From assembly GCA_051654905.1 (NCBI GenBank), contig JBOFYY010000156.1, forward strand, positions 62,001 through 126,000: 64,000 bases of DNA, written 5' to 3'. The DNA is from JBOFIQ01 sp051654905. Its GTDB lineage: Bacteria > Actinomycetota > Actinomycetes > Propionibacteriales > Propionibacteriaceae. The notes under the pieces are model-generated. The model had not been told where the DNA came from, did no database searches, and worked only from the letters and a program-made list of their open reading frames with translations. The position numbers and the translations under genes are program-made. The stretch's first letter is position 1. Each line of letters opens with the position of its first letter. Of this stretch, positions 45,106-53,836 are shown piece by piece.

Positions 45106-45447
45106 TTAGTTACCTCCCCGAGATCGGGTAGCCAATATAGTTTCAGCTGTAGCAACCAAAGCACGCCCGTAAGCAAGCGCCTGCAACGCAGGCATATTAT
45201 CAGGAGACTTACCGCAAAATACAATCTCCTCATCCCCTATACCATCACGGGTATCGAATCTGGACCTCTCTAACCAGTGCCATGAATCTGGATGTTCCCA
45301 AACCACAGTGACATGCTCCACCCGATAAGGGTCCACCTCGAAATCAACAGCTGGCATCAGATCATGCGTTCCCCTACACCACTCTGGGCATGGATACAAC
45401 AAGATTGATTCTCGTGCGTCAGTTTGAAGTTCAGACGATTGGTTCAT
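45106..45447 (-). CDS. DUF6907-type protein
   Basis: 113 residues. The CPEWCRGTHD motif followed by acidic residues, then VEHVTVVWEHPDSWHWL and a C-terminal helix ALAYGRALVATAETIL, resembles DUF6907 proteins of actinobacteria and their plasmids and phages. Function unknown; the Cys/His pair may bind metal. Confidence 0.65.
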   Translation of the reverse strand: MNQSSELQTDARESILLYPCPEWCRGTHDLMPAVDFEVDPYRVEHVTVVWEHPDSWHWLERSRFDTRDGIGDEEIVFCGKSPDNMPALQALAYGRALVATAETILATRSRGGN

Positions 45448-45481
45448 TAGATTTCCCTTTGCTCATGGCAGAGGTTCCTTG

Positions 45482-45498
45482 TTGCCCGTATGTTGCCC
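45482..45498. promoter_or_regulatory. Right integrase arm-type site (inferred)
   Basis: Identical 17-base copy of 37485-37501, 14 bases from the right att repeat. Confidence 0.6.
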
Positions 45499-45512
45499 GA
45501 AGGAAAAACAAC

Positions 45513-45594
45513 AAGTGGCTCTGACCGGTATTTAACCTAGTCAAAGCCACTTTTCTTTAAGCTCCCCCGACTGGACTCGAACCAGTAACCCTCT
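45513..45594. repeat. attR: right copy of the 82-bp att repeat
   Basis: Comprises the tRNA-Asn terminator (45513-45551) and 3' half of the intact tRNA. Differs from the left copy at three bases only. Integration therefore rebuilds a complete tRNA and terminator. Confidence 0.92.
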
Positions 45595-45634
45595 GATTAA
45601 CAGTCAGATGCTCTGCCAATTGAGCTACAGGGGA
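45562..45634 (-). tRNA. tRNA-Asn (anticodon GTT)
   Basis: 73 bases. On the minus strand acceptor TCCCCTG pairs with CGGGGGA (one T-G pair), discriminator G; anticodon stem CTGA region with loop CTGTTAA gives GTT; T-arm GGTTCGAGTCC. CCA not encoded. Its 3' half is the island's attachment site. Confidence 0.94.
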
Positions 45635-45669
45635 CCGTGCCTTGGCGCACATGGAACATTAGCAGAGTT

Positions 45670-46179
45670 TTACGAAATATCCCAATCGGATCTGATTGAA
45701 GCTACTGCTTCATCAGCAAGAGCCCTGATTTTAGGATCATTCAAGTCCGTTGTTCCTAACGGTAGCGCCAACCAAGACAGCTCGCTACGTGTGTCGGAAG
45801 GATTGCGCCGAGCTGTCACAGTGATGCCATCGCTACCTTCGATATCAACTTGTTGATTCACCATGATGCTGGCCTGAACACGTTCTCTGAACAACTCCGG
45901 TACACGACCAGGTTCTTCCAGAGAGATGCTGCCAGCACCGTCAGCAGTAGTCCACCGCAAAACACCCTGCTGGTTATCCCAGCCGCCATTAATAACTTCG
46001 TCCCATCGAAGATGCTCCCATAGTTCACCCCGACGAATACTCAAGCGATCTGGTAGCCCAACTACGACACCATCAAGAGTCTGCGCCCACGCTAAAACTC
46101 GAGGGCGTCCATGCATACCCTCAGCTTTGAGTGAATCGTAGATATCTTGGTCTAAACCTGCACGATCAAACCACAACAT
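45670..46179 (-). CDS. Conserved actinobacterial protein, function unknown
   Basis: 169 residues. LAWAQTLDGVVVGLPDRLSIRRGELWEHLRWDEVINGGWD, then a central beta-rich part and the C-terminal IRALADEAVASIRSDWDIS. No catalytic motif or membrane segment. I do not recognise a named family. It stands next to tRNA-Asn in the host chromosome. Confidence 0.75.
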   Translation of the reverse strand: MLWFDRAGLDQDIYDSLKAEGMHGRPRVLAWAQTLDGVVVGLPDRLSIRRGELWEHLRWDEVINGGWDNQQGVLRWTTADGAGSISLEEPGRVPELFRERVQASIMVNQQVDIEGSDGITVTARRNPSDTRSELSWLALPLGTTDLNDPKIRALADEAVASIRSDWDIS

Positions 46180-46225
46180 AACTTCATTCTCCGTGATTTT
46201 TGCTTATGTCAAAAATCGAGCGGTT

Positions 46226-46945
46226 TTATGCAGCGATATCAGCGGCAAATCTCCCTCGTAATGTCACTATCGCTTTATCATGGATTCTACGAACTGTAGA
46301 GACTGAGATGCCCATCTCTTGCGCTAGTTCGACTAAAGTTGCTTGGGTTGCTCCATACCGACGTTGCAGCACGATACGTTGATCTTTTGGCAAGCAACGA
46401 AGCATTCTAGCTAATCCGATATCATCGCTAGGGAAAGTATCTGCAATATTGACAGCATTTTGGACTTCCACCAGCGATACCACATCAGTAGTCAACGACA
46501 CCGTACGAATGACGTCAAAACCGTATTTGCGAATAGTCCAGGCTGAAGCATGAATCTGTCCACATCGAGTTCTAGCAGCACTGCTAAGCCGCTCCCTGAT
46601 CCAAGGCAGCGCATAGGTAGCAAAGCGACAGCCTCGTTGATAATCAAACCGTGACACTGCCTCAGATAATCCTAAAAAACCTTCTTGAAATAATTCATCA
46701 ACGTTAAGGTCTAACCGCAGCGCTACTTTTTGAGCCTCTAGAAAAACCAATCGACAATTAGCTAGTAAAAATCTCTCTCTAGCTTGCTCTCCTGCACGCA
46801 CTAAAGAAGATAACTCTACTGATGTTGCACCAGCTATCATCGGGATCTGCCCCCGCAAAACTGCTGATGCAAGAACACCTACTTCGATTGTGCGCGCAAG
46901 CGAACTTTCATCAGCAGCAGTCAATAATGGTTCGTCGAAGTTCAT
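46226..46945 (-). CDS. Sigma-70-family RNA polymerase sigma factor, short
   Basis: About 239 residues from ATG 46945 (TTG 46978 is an alternative). Region 2 reads LANCRLVFLEAQKVALRLDLNVDELFQEGFLGLSEAVSRFDYQRGCRFATYALPWIRERL. Region 4 reads CLPKDQRIVLQRRYGATQATLVELAQEMGISVSTVRRIHDKAI. Region 1.1 is absent. Closer to group 3 or a trimmed group 2 factor than to an ECF factor. No anti-sigma gene is adjacent. Confidence 0.85.
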   Translation of the reverse strand: MNFDEPLLTAADESSLARTIEVGVLASAVLRGQIPMIAGATSVELSSLVRAGEQARERFLLANCRLVFLEAQKVALRLDLNVDELFQEGFLGLSEAVSRFDYQRGCRFATYALPWIRERLSSAARTRCGQIHASAWTIRKYGFDVIRTVSLTTDVVSLVEVQNAVNIADTFPSDDIGLARMLRCLPKDQRIVLQRRYGATQATLVELAQEMGISVSTVRRIHDKAIVTLRGRFAADIAA

Positions 46946-47061
46946 ACCTCGATCCAAGCCAAGTTTTAATCGCAGCAAAAGGGTTTATCGCTTAATGACG
47001 ACACCTAGCCCAGAACAGACAACACTTGACAGCTACTAGGAGACACTCCCCTAACCTAGTT

Positions 47062-48912
47062 TTAGTCGCGTGGAATAGAGCGTTGCTGTAGTTCTTTACG
47101 TCGCGCTTCGTAGCCCACTAAATCTGTAAACATCTGCCGATATTCTTCATTTTGTTCAACTGGATTAGTTCGTTGCAGTTTAGATTTAAGCTGCGCAATA
47201 TCGTAATTAGTTCGCAGTAGCTGGAGCCGAGCAGCATATTCGTCCACATATCGTTCATCTGGAACTAGCAAGGGCGGCTCTACCGATACCGCAGTCACTA
47301 ATTCCCGCGCTGCAACAGAATCTGCTGCTTTTCGTACTCGCGATACCCAACCCTCGCCACGCTCACCTGCTGCTTGAACTGCCCGCCACACTGACTGATA
47401 GCCAATATGAGAAAAATCATCTAGGTTGATGCCATTCCATGACGGCGTAAAAAGCTCTGGTGCTTGCAGTAAAAGTTTAGCTACATCTCGTTCCACCATA
47501 AGTGAACGATCCCGAGGATCAGGTTGGGTAAAAGCTTCTAACATAGGCTGATCATCCGACGCTACAACCGGAGCCACTGGGACTACAGGACGTCTAGAGG
47601 CAGCTCGTTTTACCTCAGCAGCTACCTCATTTTCTGGCATCCCCAACATTCCGGCTAACTCTCGAGTAAAACCTGTCACCAATGAGCGATCTCGCACACT
47701 AGTAACTAGCGGCGCCGCAGCCCGTAAGGCTTGAACTCGCGAATCAGCCCGATCAAGGTCATACCCTGCCAAGGTATTACGCAGCACAAAGCGGTAGAGC
47801 GGAATACGTCTCCCGACCAGCTCTCTAACGGCTGCTTCCCCATGTGCCATACGTAAATCACACGGATCCATACCGCTAGGTTCGACGGCAACATATGTTT
47901 GGGCGCTAAAAGTTTTTTCTAGTTTGAATGCTTTCAAAGCAGCCGCTTGCCCGGCAACATCACCGTCGAACGTGAAAATAATCTCGCCTTGTCCAACTTT
48001 TTCAGTCCCAATAAGACGCTGTAACAGTTTGGCGTGATCCTCGCCAAAAGCAGTCCCACATGACGCAACTGCCGTATCGACTCCAGACAAGTGAGCCGCC
48101 ATAACATCGGTATATCCCTCGACAATTACTGCCTGCTCTTTTTTGCCAATGTGCTGTCGCGCCAAATCAAGCCCATATAGAACTTGTGACTTTTTATAGA
48201 CCGGAGTTTCTGGCGTATTCAGATACTTTGCTGGCATCTTGTCATCGTCAAAAATACGTCGTGCCCCAAATCCCAATACGGATTTTCCAGCATCTCGGAT
48301 CGGCCACAACACTCGTCCTTGGAAAAAGTCCCAACCACCTTGCCGAGTTAGTCCAGCTTTGATTAGTTCCTCATCTTTGAAGCCTTGTCGACGTAAATGC
48401 TCAGTCAAAGCACGTCCGCCTTGGGGCGCCCACCCCACCCCAAAAAGTTCTGCTGCCTGCCGATCGAAGCCTCGCTGATCTAGCATGAGCCGTCCCGGCA
48501 ACGCTTCTGCTGTCAACAAAGCTTTCTGATAAAACTCTGCTGCTTCTTGATTGGCCAAAAGAATCCTGACGCGTAGCCCCGGTTCTACTCTAGGACCACC
48601 ATCGCCATCAACATAGCGCAGCTGTACCCCTGTCTTATCTGCAAGGTGTTCGAGTGCTTCTGAAAACGACAGATTGTTTATTTTCATGACAAAGTCGATA
48701 ACGTCGCCACCTTCGCCACAACCAAAGCAGTAGTACAGATTACGAGTACTAGTAACTTGGAATGAAGGAGTTTTCTCATCATGAAAAGGACATAGTCCTT
48801 TCAAGGTTCCAGCCCCTGATGGTTTCAGTGATACATACGACCCCACGACCTCTTCGACGCGCGCTCGTTCTCGTACTGTCTGAATATCTTCTTCATGAAT
48901 TCGTCCCGCCAC
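47062..48912 (-). CDS. dnaG: DNA primase
   Basis: 616 residues. CHC2 zinc finger (CPFHDEKTPSF ... YYCFGCGEGGD, about 42-70), TOPRIM core with VEGYTDVMAAHLSG and FDGDVAGQAA, and a C-terminal DnaB-interaction region. It makes RNA primers at the replication fork. Confidence 0.96.
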   Translation of the reverse strand: MAGRIHEEDIQTVRERARVEEVVGSYVSLKPSGAGTLKGLCPFHDEKTPSFQVTSTRNLYYCFGCGEGGDVIDFVMKINNLSFSEALEHLADKTGVQLRYVDGDGGPRVEPGLRVRILLANQEAAEFYQKALLTAEALPGRLMLDQRGFDRQAAELFGVGWAPQGGRALTEHLRRQGFKDEELIKAGLTRQGGWDFFQGRVLWPIRDAGKSVLGFGARRIFDDDKMPAKYLNTPETPVYKKSQVLYGLDLARQHIGKKEQAVIVEGYTDVMAAHLSGVDTAVASCGTAFGEDHAKLLQRLIGTEKVGQGEIIFTFDGDVAGQAAALKAFKLEKTFSAQTYVAVEPSGMDPCDLRMAHGEAAVRELVGRRIPLYRFVLRNTLAGYDLDRADSRVQALRAAAPLVTSVRDRSLVTGFTRELAGMLGMPENEVAAEVKRAASRRPVVPVAPVVASDDQPMLEAFTQPDPRDRSLMVERDVAKLLLQAPELFTPSWNGINLDDFSHIGYQSVWRAVQAAGERGEGWVSRVRKAADSVAARELVTAVSVEPPLLVPDERYVDEYAARLQLLRTNYDIAQLKSKLQRTNPVEQNEEYRQMFTDLVGYEARRKELQQRSIPRD

Positions 48913-48971
48913 AGGATTACTCTAGCCGTGCTTTACCTATCTCTGGGCGTTATAGGAGATAGTCTGCTGTT

Positions 48972-49730
48972 ATGACTGTTGAAGCGAGTTGGCCATTGCT
49001 GATCTGCTTGGTGCTCTTACTAGGCATCACGATGCTGATATCGCAACTAGCGCATGTGGGTACAGCGAAAGAATCTTTCATAGCCACGCTACGAGCCATC
49101 GTCCAGTTGGGGCTGGTGTCACTCATTGTCGTGGCAGCAGTTCAGCAGCTATGGTCATCAATTCTTTTTGCGATCTTAATGTTCTGTGTCGCGGTCTGGA
49201 CTACCGCACAACGCACTGAAACTGTTCAGGTTTTAGGTTGGGTGGCATTAGCTATTACTGCTGGGTTAATTCCAGTTCTTGCCATAATTTTCGCTAGTAG
49301 AACCGTACCATTCAATGGCCTTTCTCTAGTTCCTTTTGCTGGTATCGTCACCGGAAATATGATGACAGTTCATACTTTGTTGGGGAGACGGCTATTTGCA
49401 GCTTTACGCGAAAATAATCCGATTTATGAGGCTGCTCTTGCCTTAGGAATGCCTCGTTCTCAAGCTATAGCTATGGTTATCGATCCACTGCGCAAAGAAG
49501 CTCTCCTACCCAACCTTGATCAAACTCGCGCTACTGGGTTAGTGACACTGCCCGGAGCCTTTATCGGCGTCCTGTTAGGCGGCGGCTCTCCGCTACAAGC
49601 AGCTAGTGCCCAAGTACTAATTTTGATAGCGATTATGTGTGGGCAAATGATTGTTGTAGTTGTTGCTACATCTTTTATGAGTTCTGGAAAACTGCTACCC
49701 CATGATTTACAAGAAGCGCTACATATTTAA
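48972..49730 (+). CDS. FetB/YbbM-like ABC permease (UPF0014)
   Basis: 252 residues, about 6-7 helices. FIATLRAIVQLGLVSLI, FAGIVTGNMMTVHTLLGRRL, and ALALGMPRSQAIAMVIDPLRKEALLPNLDQTRATGLVTLPGAFIGVLLGGGSP are the family core. Homologues (FetAB) export iron or metals. The partner ATPase is not adjacent. It diverges from dnaG and converges on dgt. Confidence 0.88.
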   Translation: MTVEASWPLLICLVLLLGITMLISQLAHVGTAKESFIATLRAIVQLGLVSLIVVAAVQQLWSSILFAILMFCVAVWTTAQRTETVQVLGWVALAITAGLIPVLAIIFASRTVPFNGLSLVPFAGIVTGNMMTVHTLLGRRLFAALRENNPIYEAALALGMPRSQAIAMVIDPLRKEALLPNLDQTRATGLVTLPGAFIGVLLGGGSPLQAASAQVLILIAIMCGQMIVVVVATSFMSSGKLLPHDLQEALHI

Positions 49731-49739
49731 ACATTGCCG

Positions 49740-50864
49740 CTAATATCCGCGACCAATTCCATGAGGTAATCGAGCAGCGTCCCAGCCAAGAAGAACTTCG
49801 GCTTGGTCGAAAGCAAAACGATCTGTCATTCCTGCCACATAGGTAACAGCACCTCGCACTAAGTCGTCATGGTGATATTCGATAGGGAGCTGACTGGGTT
49901 TTGAAATATAGAATTCAACTAAATCACGCAATACCTGTACCACAGCATTGGATTGAGCCAATGATTCTGGACGGGTGTAGATACGTTCATAATTGAATCG
50001 TCTCAGCTCAGCTAGCGCATTAGCAGTAGTTATATCCATCCCAATACGACCATGTATTTGAGCGTGGGAGACCACTGCTTTAATGAATACTCCTAATTGT
50101 TGACTACGTCTGGTCCCAGCAATACTTTTTACCTCATCTGGGATATCACTAGGTTGTACGATCCCAGCTGCATAAGCATCTTCGAGATCATGGGCGCAGT
50201 AAGCAATACGATCTGCCCAAGAAACGATCTCTCCTTCTATAGTTATAGGAGCTGGTCGCGACCAAGAATGATTCCGGATCCCGTCAAGAGTCTCTGCACA
50301 TAAATTGAGAGAAGCTAATACGACATCAGCTCCCCACGGACCGTGGTCGTAGCCCTCTGGAATGAAAGCATCAAAAGCTTCTTCGGAAGCATGTCCACCT
50401 GGACCATGTCCACAATCATGGCCTAGCGCCATAGCGTCAGCCAGAGTGACGTTAGCACCTATTCCACGAGCAATTGAGGTAGCTACCTGCGCTACCTCTA
50501 GAGCGTGGGTAAGCCGAGTTCGTTGATGATCGTGGGGATAAACCACTACTTGAGTTTTACCAGCCAATCGACGAAAAGCCGCCGAATGTACAATCCGATC
50601 TCGATCACGTTCAAAGCAGGTACGGTCTGGGTCTGGATCTTCTGGAATTGCTCGATTGCCTGCTCCTTGAGCCAAGGTTGCCCCCGACGCAAGTAGCAGT
50701 CTCTCTTTTTCTTCTCGTTCTTGACGGCAATAGATTTTAGCTACATCAATCTGAGCGTGCGAATCCGCGTGAGCATAGATTGCAGTTGCATCATGATGTC
50801 CAGACATTGTTGTTGCCCAAGCTTGAGCTCGTGGTGCAATCTCAAGACTGTCGTCGGTACACAT
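49740..50864 (-). CDS. dgt: dGTP triphosphohydrolase-like protein
   Basis: About 374 residues. HD-domain metal site: RTRLTHALEVAQVATSIA then GHDCGHGPGGHASE. DRIVHSAAFRRLAGKTQVV is the family opening. It cleaves dNTPs to nucleosides and triphosphate to balance pools. Start 50864 follows AAGAGAAAGAAG; the frame opens to 50909 and another Met lies at 50807. It lies near dus as in many actinobacteria. Confidence 0.9.
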   Translation of the reverse strand: MCTDDSLEIAPRAQAWATTMSGHHDATAIYAHADSHAQIDVAKIYCRQEREEKERLLLASGATLAQGAGNRAIPEDPDPDRTCFERDRDRIVHSAAFRRLAGKTQVVVYPHDHQRTRLTHALEVAQVATSIARGIGANVTLADAMALGHDCGHGPGGHASEEAFDAFIPEGYDHGPWGADVVLASLNLCAETLDGIRNHSWSRPAPITIEGEIVSWADRIAYCAHDLEDAYAAGIVQPSDIPDEVKSIAGTRRSQQLGVFIKAVVSHAQIHGRIGMDITTANALAELRRFNYERIYTRPESLAQSNAVVQVLRDLVEFYISKPSQLPIEYHHDDLVRGAVTYVAGMTDRFAFDQAEVLLGWDAARLPHGIGRGY

Positions 50865-50932
50865 GTGAGCTTCTTTCTCTTTACAGCTAGCTAAATGCGA
50901 GTCTGGCACAGAGCACTGACATTGTTAAAGAG

Positions 50933-52102
50933 CTAACCACCTGATACGTCATCTTCAGCATCAGAAAGATCATCAGCAAGCCCAGATTGATCCAATAACC
51001 AACCATCTGGCATAGCTACTTTACGATGCATCTGACCTTGTCGGCCGCGAGGAGAACCCAGCTCCTTCTTGGGATACGGCATAGATTGATCCACCCCAGC
51101 TAAGATCTCATCAATCTGTTCCAAAGATTCAATCATGCCCAAGCTATGACGCAGCTCTCCCCCTAGCGGAAAGCCTTTGAAGTACCATGCCATGTGCTTA
51201 CGTAAATCCCGGATTCCACCATATTTACCACCTTGATAGGTAATAAGAAGCTCGCCGTGACGTTTAGCCATCGCGATCACTTCACCTAGCGTAGGCAACG
51301 CTTGGGTCTGTCGGCCTTGTACCGCATCAGCTAAGTCCCTAAAAAGCCATGGTCGACCTAGGCAACCACGTCCAACTACCACTCCAGCAGCACCTGTTTG
51401 TTCTAACATCCGCAGCGCATCAGGAGCTTCCCAAATATCACCATTTCCTAGCACTGGAATATCAAGAGCTGCTACCAGTCGCGCGATTGATTCCCAATCA
51501 GCTTTTCCAGCGTAATGTTCAGCGACAGTACGTCCGTGCAAAGTTATAGCGGCGGCGCCTTCTGCTTGCGCAATACGCCCAGCATCAAGATAGGTCAGAT
51601 GGTCATCGTCGATTCCTTTTCGGGTTTTGACGGTTACCGGAATCCCATACTGATCAGCTGCACGAACAGTCGCACGAATAATCGCCTGGAATCTATCTTT
51701 TTTCCAAGGTAGAACTCCTCCGCCACCTTTCCGCGTCACCTTTGGAACTGGACAACCAAAATTGAGATCAACATGACTCACCCCAAACTCTTGACACAGA
51801 ATCGAGGTAGCTTTTCCCATAGTTTCTGGATCAACTCCATAGAGTTGCACTGATCGTACTTTTTCTCCAGGATCAAAAGTCAACATATCAATGGTTTTGG
51901 AATTACGTTCCACTAGCGCCCGAGAGGTAATCATCTCGCATACATATAAACCAGCTTGCTGATTGCCAGTAACTAATTCAGCTTGCTCTCGACATAATTG
52001 CCGATAGGCAGCATTAGTAATTCCAGCCATAGGCGCTAGGACAATCGGAAGCGTTCCCACAGCTGCAGCCTGAGATGGAGCTGATAACTTCAATAATTCC
52101 AC
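50933..52102 (-). CDS. dus: tRNA-dihydrouridine synthase
   Basis: 389 residues. VLAPMAGITNAAYRQLC, LNFGCPVPKVTRKGGGG (catalytic Cys), TVKTRKGI, ITLHGRTVAEHY and VVGRGCLGRPWLF are the flavin TIM-barrel motifs of Dus. It reduces uridine in the tRNA D-loop. Extra C-terminal part ends in an acidic LADDLSDAEDD. Confidence 0.94.
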   Translation of the reverse strand: MELLKLSAPSQAAAVGTLPIVLAPMAGITNAAYRQLCREQAELVTGNQQAGLYVCEMITSRALVERNSKTIDMLTFDPGEKVRSVQLYGVDPETMGKATSILCQEFGVSHVDLNFGCPVPKVTRKGGGGVLPWKKDRFQAIIRATVRAADQYGIPVTVKTRKGIDDDHLTYLDAGRIAQAEGAAAITLHGRTVAEHYAGKADWESIARLVAALDIPVLGNGDIWEAPDALRMLEQTGAAGVVVGRGCLGRPWLFRDLADAVQGRQTQALPTLGEVIAMAKRHGELLITYQGGKYGGIRDLRKHMAWYFKGFPLGGELRHSLGMIESLEQIDEILAGVDQSMPYPKKELGSPRGRQGQMHRKVAMPDGWLLDQSGLADDLSDAEDDVSGG

Positions 52103-52144
52103 GCCTAAAACCTCTTTACTTTCGATAAAAACTTAACCATAACT

Positions 52145-52184
52145 AAAGTGGAGATCATCTATCATGATAGATGATCTCCACTTT
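52145..52184. terminator. Perfect 40-base palindrome between DUF805 gene and dus
   Basis: Twenty bases each side of centre 52164/52165 match exactly, ending in AAAG/CTTT. It probably terminates the DUF805 mRNA, just upstream of the dus start. Confidence 0.85.
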
Positions 52185-52208
52185 AACAATATGTAGACCT
52201 TCAACTGA

Positions 52209-52892
52209 TCACAAACCTAGAGCAGGCTGCTTTCCCGTTGGATCATCAAAGCTAGCTCCTGCTGGATTTGATTTTGCAGTAGATAGAAGAATCCATAGAA
52301 TAAAATTAACGAGAGGAACAAAAAGGCCAAGCGCTAACCATCCGGTTTTATTTATATCATGTAGCCGACGCACAGTCAGCGCAACAATCGGAACTATCAT
52401 TAATATCACTAAGAGTGCACAAATTAAAAGTAATGCCGACTTTTCATTATTCACTCTAATAATATTTGAAATAATAACGATTCCAAAAAATATGGCCAAC
52501 GGGAATATTGCTTCTGTCTTCGAAGCTCTTCCCTTAAAGAAAAAGGCATTCTGAAAAAAAGCTTTCATGGCTTGCATAAATTCCATATTTGGGCGAGCTA
52601 CATAAGCATTAACTGGCGGCTGCCATCCAGCAGAAGTCCCTTGCTGTTGCCCTGCCATATACGGATTATTCGCCATATACGAGTTAGGGTTCCCTGGCTG
52701 CTGTGTTACTGGATTTCCTGTCTGCTGCCACTGAACTTGAGGCTGTTGCACCCCCTGAGGAGCCGCATATGGATTTGCAGGCTGTTGATATGGATCTACA
52801 GCAGGTTGCTGGTACCCATTAGGTTGAGAATTAGGATTGTACGGCTGCTGCGAAGATCCATACGGATCAGTAGGTGGCTGTTGATAGCTCAT
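52209..52892 (-). CDS. DUF805 membrane protein with Pro/Gln-rich N-terminus
   Basis: 227 residues from ATG 52892 (SD GGGAAA). About 1-100 is a disordered QQP/NP/YQQP-rich tail. DUF805 follows: FMQAMKAFFQNAFFFKGRASKTE, helices, then ALTVRRLHDINKTGWLALGLFVPLVNFILW. Found in many bacteria, function unknown. ATGA overlap with the preceding hydrolase gene. Confidence 0.88.
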   Translation of the reverse strand: MSYQQPPTDPYGSSQQPYNPNSQPNGYQQPAVDPYQQPANPYAAPQGVQQPQVQWQQTGNPVTQQPGNPNSYMANNPYMAGQQQGTSAGWQPPVNAYVARPNMEFMQAMKAFFQNAFFFKGRASKTEAIFPLAIFFGIVIISNIIRVNNEKSALLLICALLVILMIVPIVALTVRRLHDINKTGWLALGLFVPLVNFILWILLSTAKSNPAGASFDDPTGKQPALGL

Positions 52893-53836
52893 GATATTTC
52901 CCTTTGCCCTTTTGGCATAAGTTCTGCCAACCATTCAATAATGATATCTTCAACGAGTTCTTTTTCCTGCTCATTAAGCAGTTCATGTCGCATATCTGGC
53001 CATACTTGCAGTTCAACATTACTAACTCCGAGATCACTCAGCTGGGCAGCAATTATTCTAGGTGCAGCGCCTTGATTCCCTACCGGATCAGCTCCTCCTC
53101 CTAGAATAAGAACCGGTAGCTCACACGGAATCTTTTGCGCCCAGGACACACTATTAACTAGTTTGGCACCGCTAATTAGGTCAGCATAGAACTGTGCTGT
53201 GCAAGAAAAACCACAGTCAGGATCTGCTACATAAGCTGCTACTTGCGATTGATCTCTTGATAACCATTCAAATCCAGTAGGAGCAGGTTTAAATGGTTTA
53301 TTAAAAGATCCAAAAGTTAACCGCTCCAAGAAATGACTAGGTCGCACTCCCCTAACTCTTGCAATTGCAGTAGCAATAACTTTTCCAACTACTCCTAAAA
53401 GTCCTGGGTCTGCAGCAGTACCCATCACGATTAGCCCCGATAGTTCATTTCCCCAACGGGCAGCAGCAGCACGCGAAAGCAAAGAACCCCAAGAGTGCCC
53501 CAATAGCACTACCGGAAGATTTCCACACCGCTCAAGAGCAGCCTGTTTAACCAAATAGAGATCCTCCACCACACTGTTCCAGCCGTCACGATCTCCCATA
53601 TGACCTCGTGGACCGCTAGTAAGCCCATGTCCACGATGATCGTCGGCAATAGCAGCCCATCCTTGCGAAGTCAGCATCTGAGCGAAATCAGCGTAGCGAC
53701 CCGCATGTTCAGCCATACCATGAGCAATCTGAACGATGCCGTGCGCTGCACTATCTGGCCGCCATAGCCGACAGTGCAGCAGCACATTATCTGGAGTTTC
53801 CAAAGAGAACTCTTCGGGAGCACCCACTTTTAGCAA
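52889..53836 (-). CDS. Alpha/beta hydrolase, monoacylglycerol lipase/lysophospholipase-like
   Basis: 315 residues. Oxyanion HGMAEHAGRYADFA, nucleophile Ser in GHSWGS, Asp in GGADPVGNQG, His in DMRHELLNE. HRGHG precedes the nucleophile as in YtpA/PldB-type enzymes. No signal peptide. It overlaps the end of glyS by 7 bases on the same strand. Confidence 0.88.
   Translation of the reverse strand: MLKVGAPEEFSLETPDNVLLHCRLWRPDSAAHGIVQIAHGMAEHAGRYADFAQMLTSQGWAAIADDHRGHGLTSGPRGHMGDRDGWNSVVEDLYLVKQAALERCGNLPVVLLGHSWGSLLSRAAAARWGNELSGLIVMGTAADPGLLGVVGKVIATAIARVRGVRPSHFLERLTFGSFNKPFKPAPTGFEWLSRDQSQVAAYVADPDCGFSCTAQFYADLISGAKLVNSVSWAQKIPCELPVLILGGGADPVGNQGAAPRIIAAQLSDLGVSNVELQVWPDMRHELLNEQEKELVEDIIIEWLAELMPKGQREIS

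Larger units (their letters stand above)
37281..45594. mobile_element. 8.3-kb integrative island in tRNA-Asn: capsid-encoding phage satellite or reduced prophage
   Basis: Bounded by 82-bp direct repeats (79/82 identical) of the 3' part of tRNA-Asn plus its terminator. Contents in order: integrase, coupled unknown protein, Xis-like protein, unknown protein, RepA-like ATPase, WhiB variant, HTH protein, putative decoration protein, major capsid protein, a hairpin-rich non-coding kilobase, a membrane protein, an unknown protein and a DUF6907 protein. The coding part from int to the WhiB gene looks richer in G+C than the host. There is no terminase, portal, protease, tail or lysis gene, so it cannot make a complete phage alone. 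Confidence 0.85.

Noticed and set aside
37281..45594. Complete prophage
   Set aside because: No terminase, portal, tail or lysis genes; only 8.3 kb.
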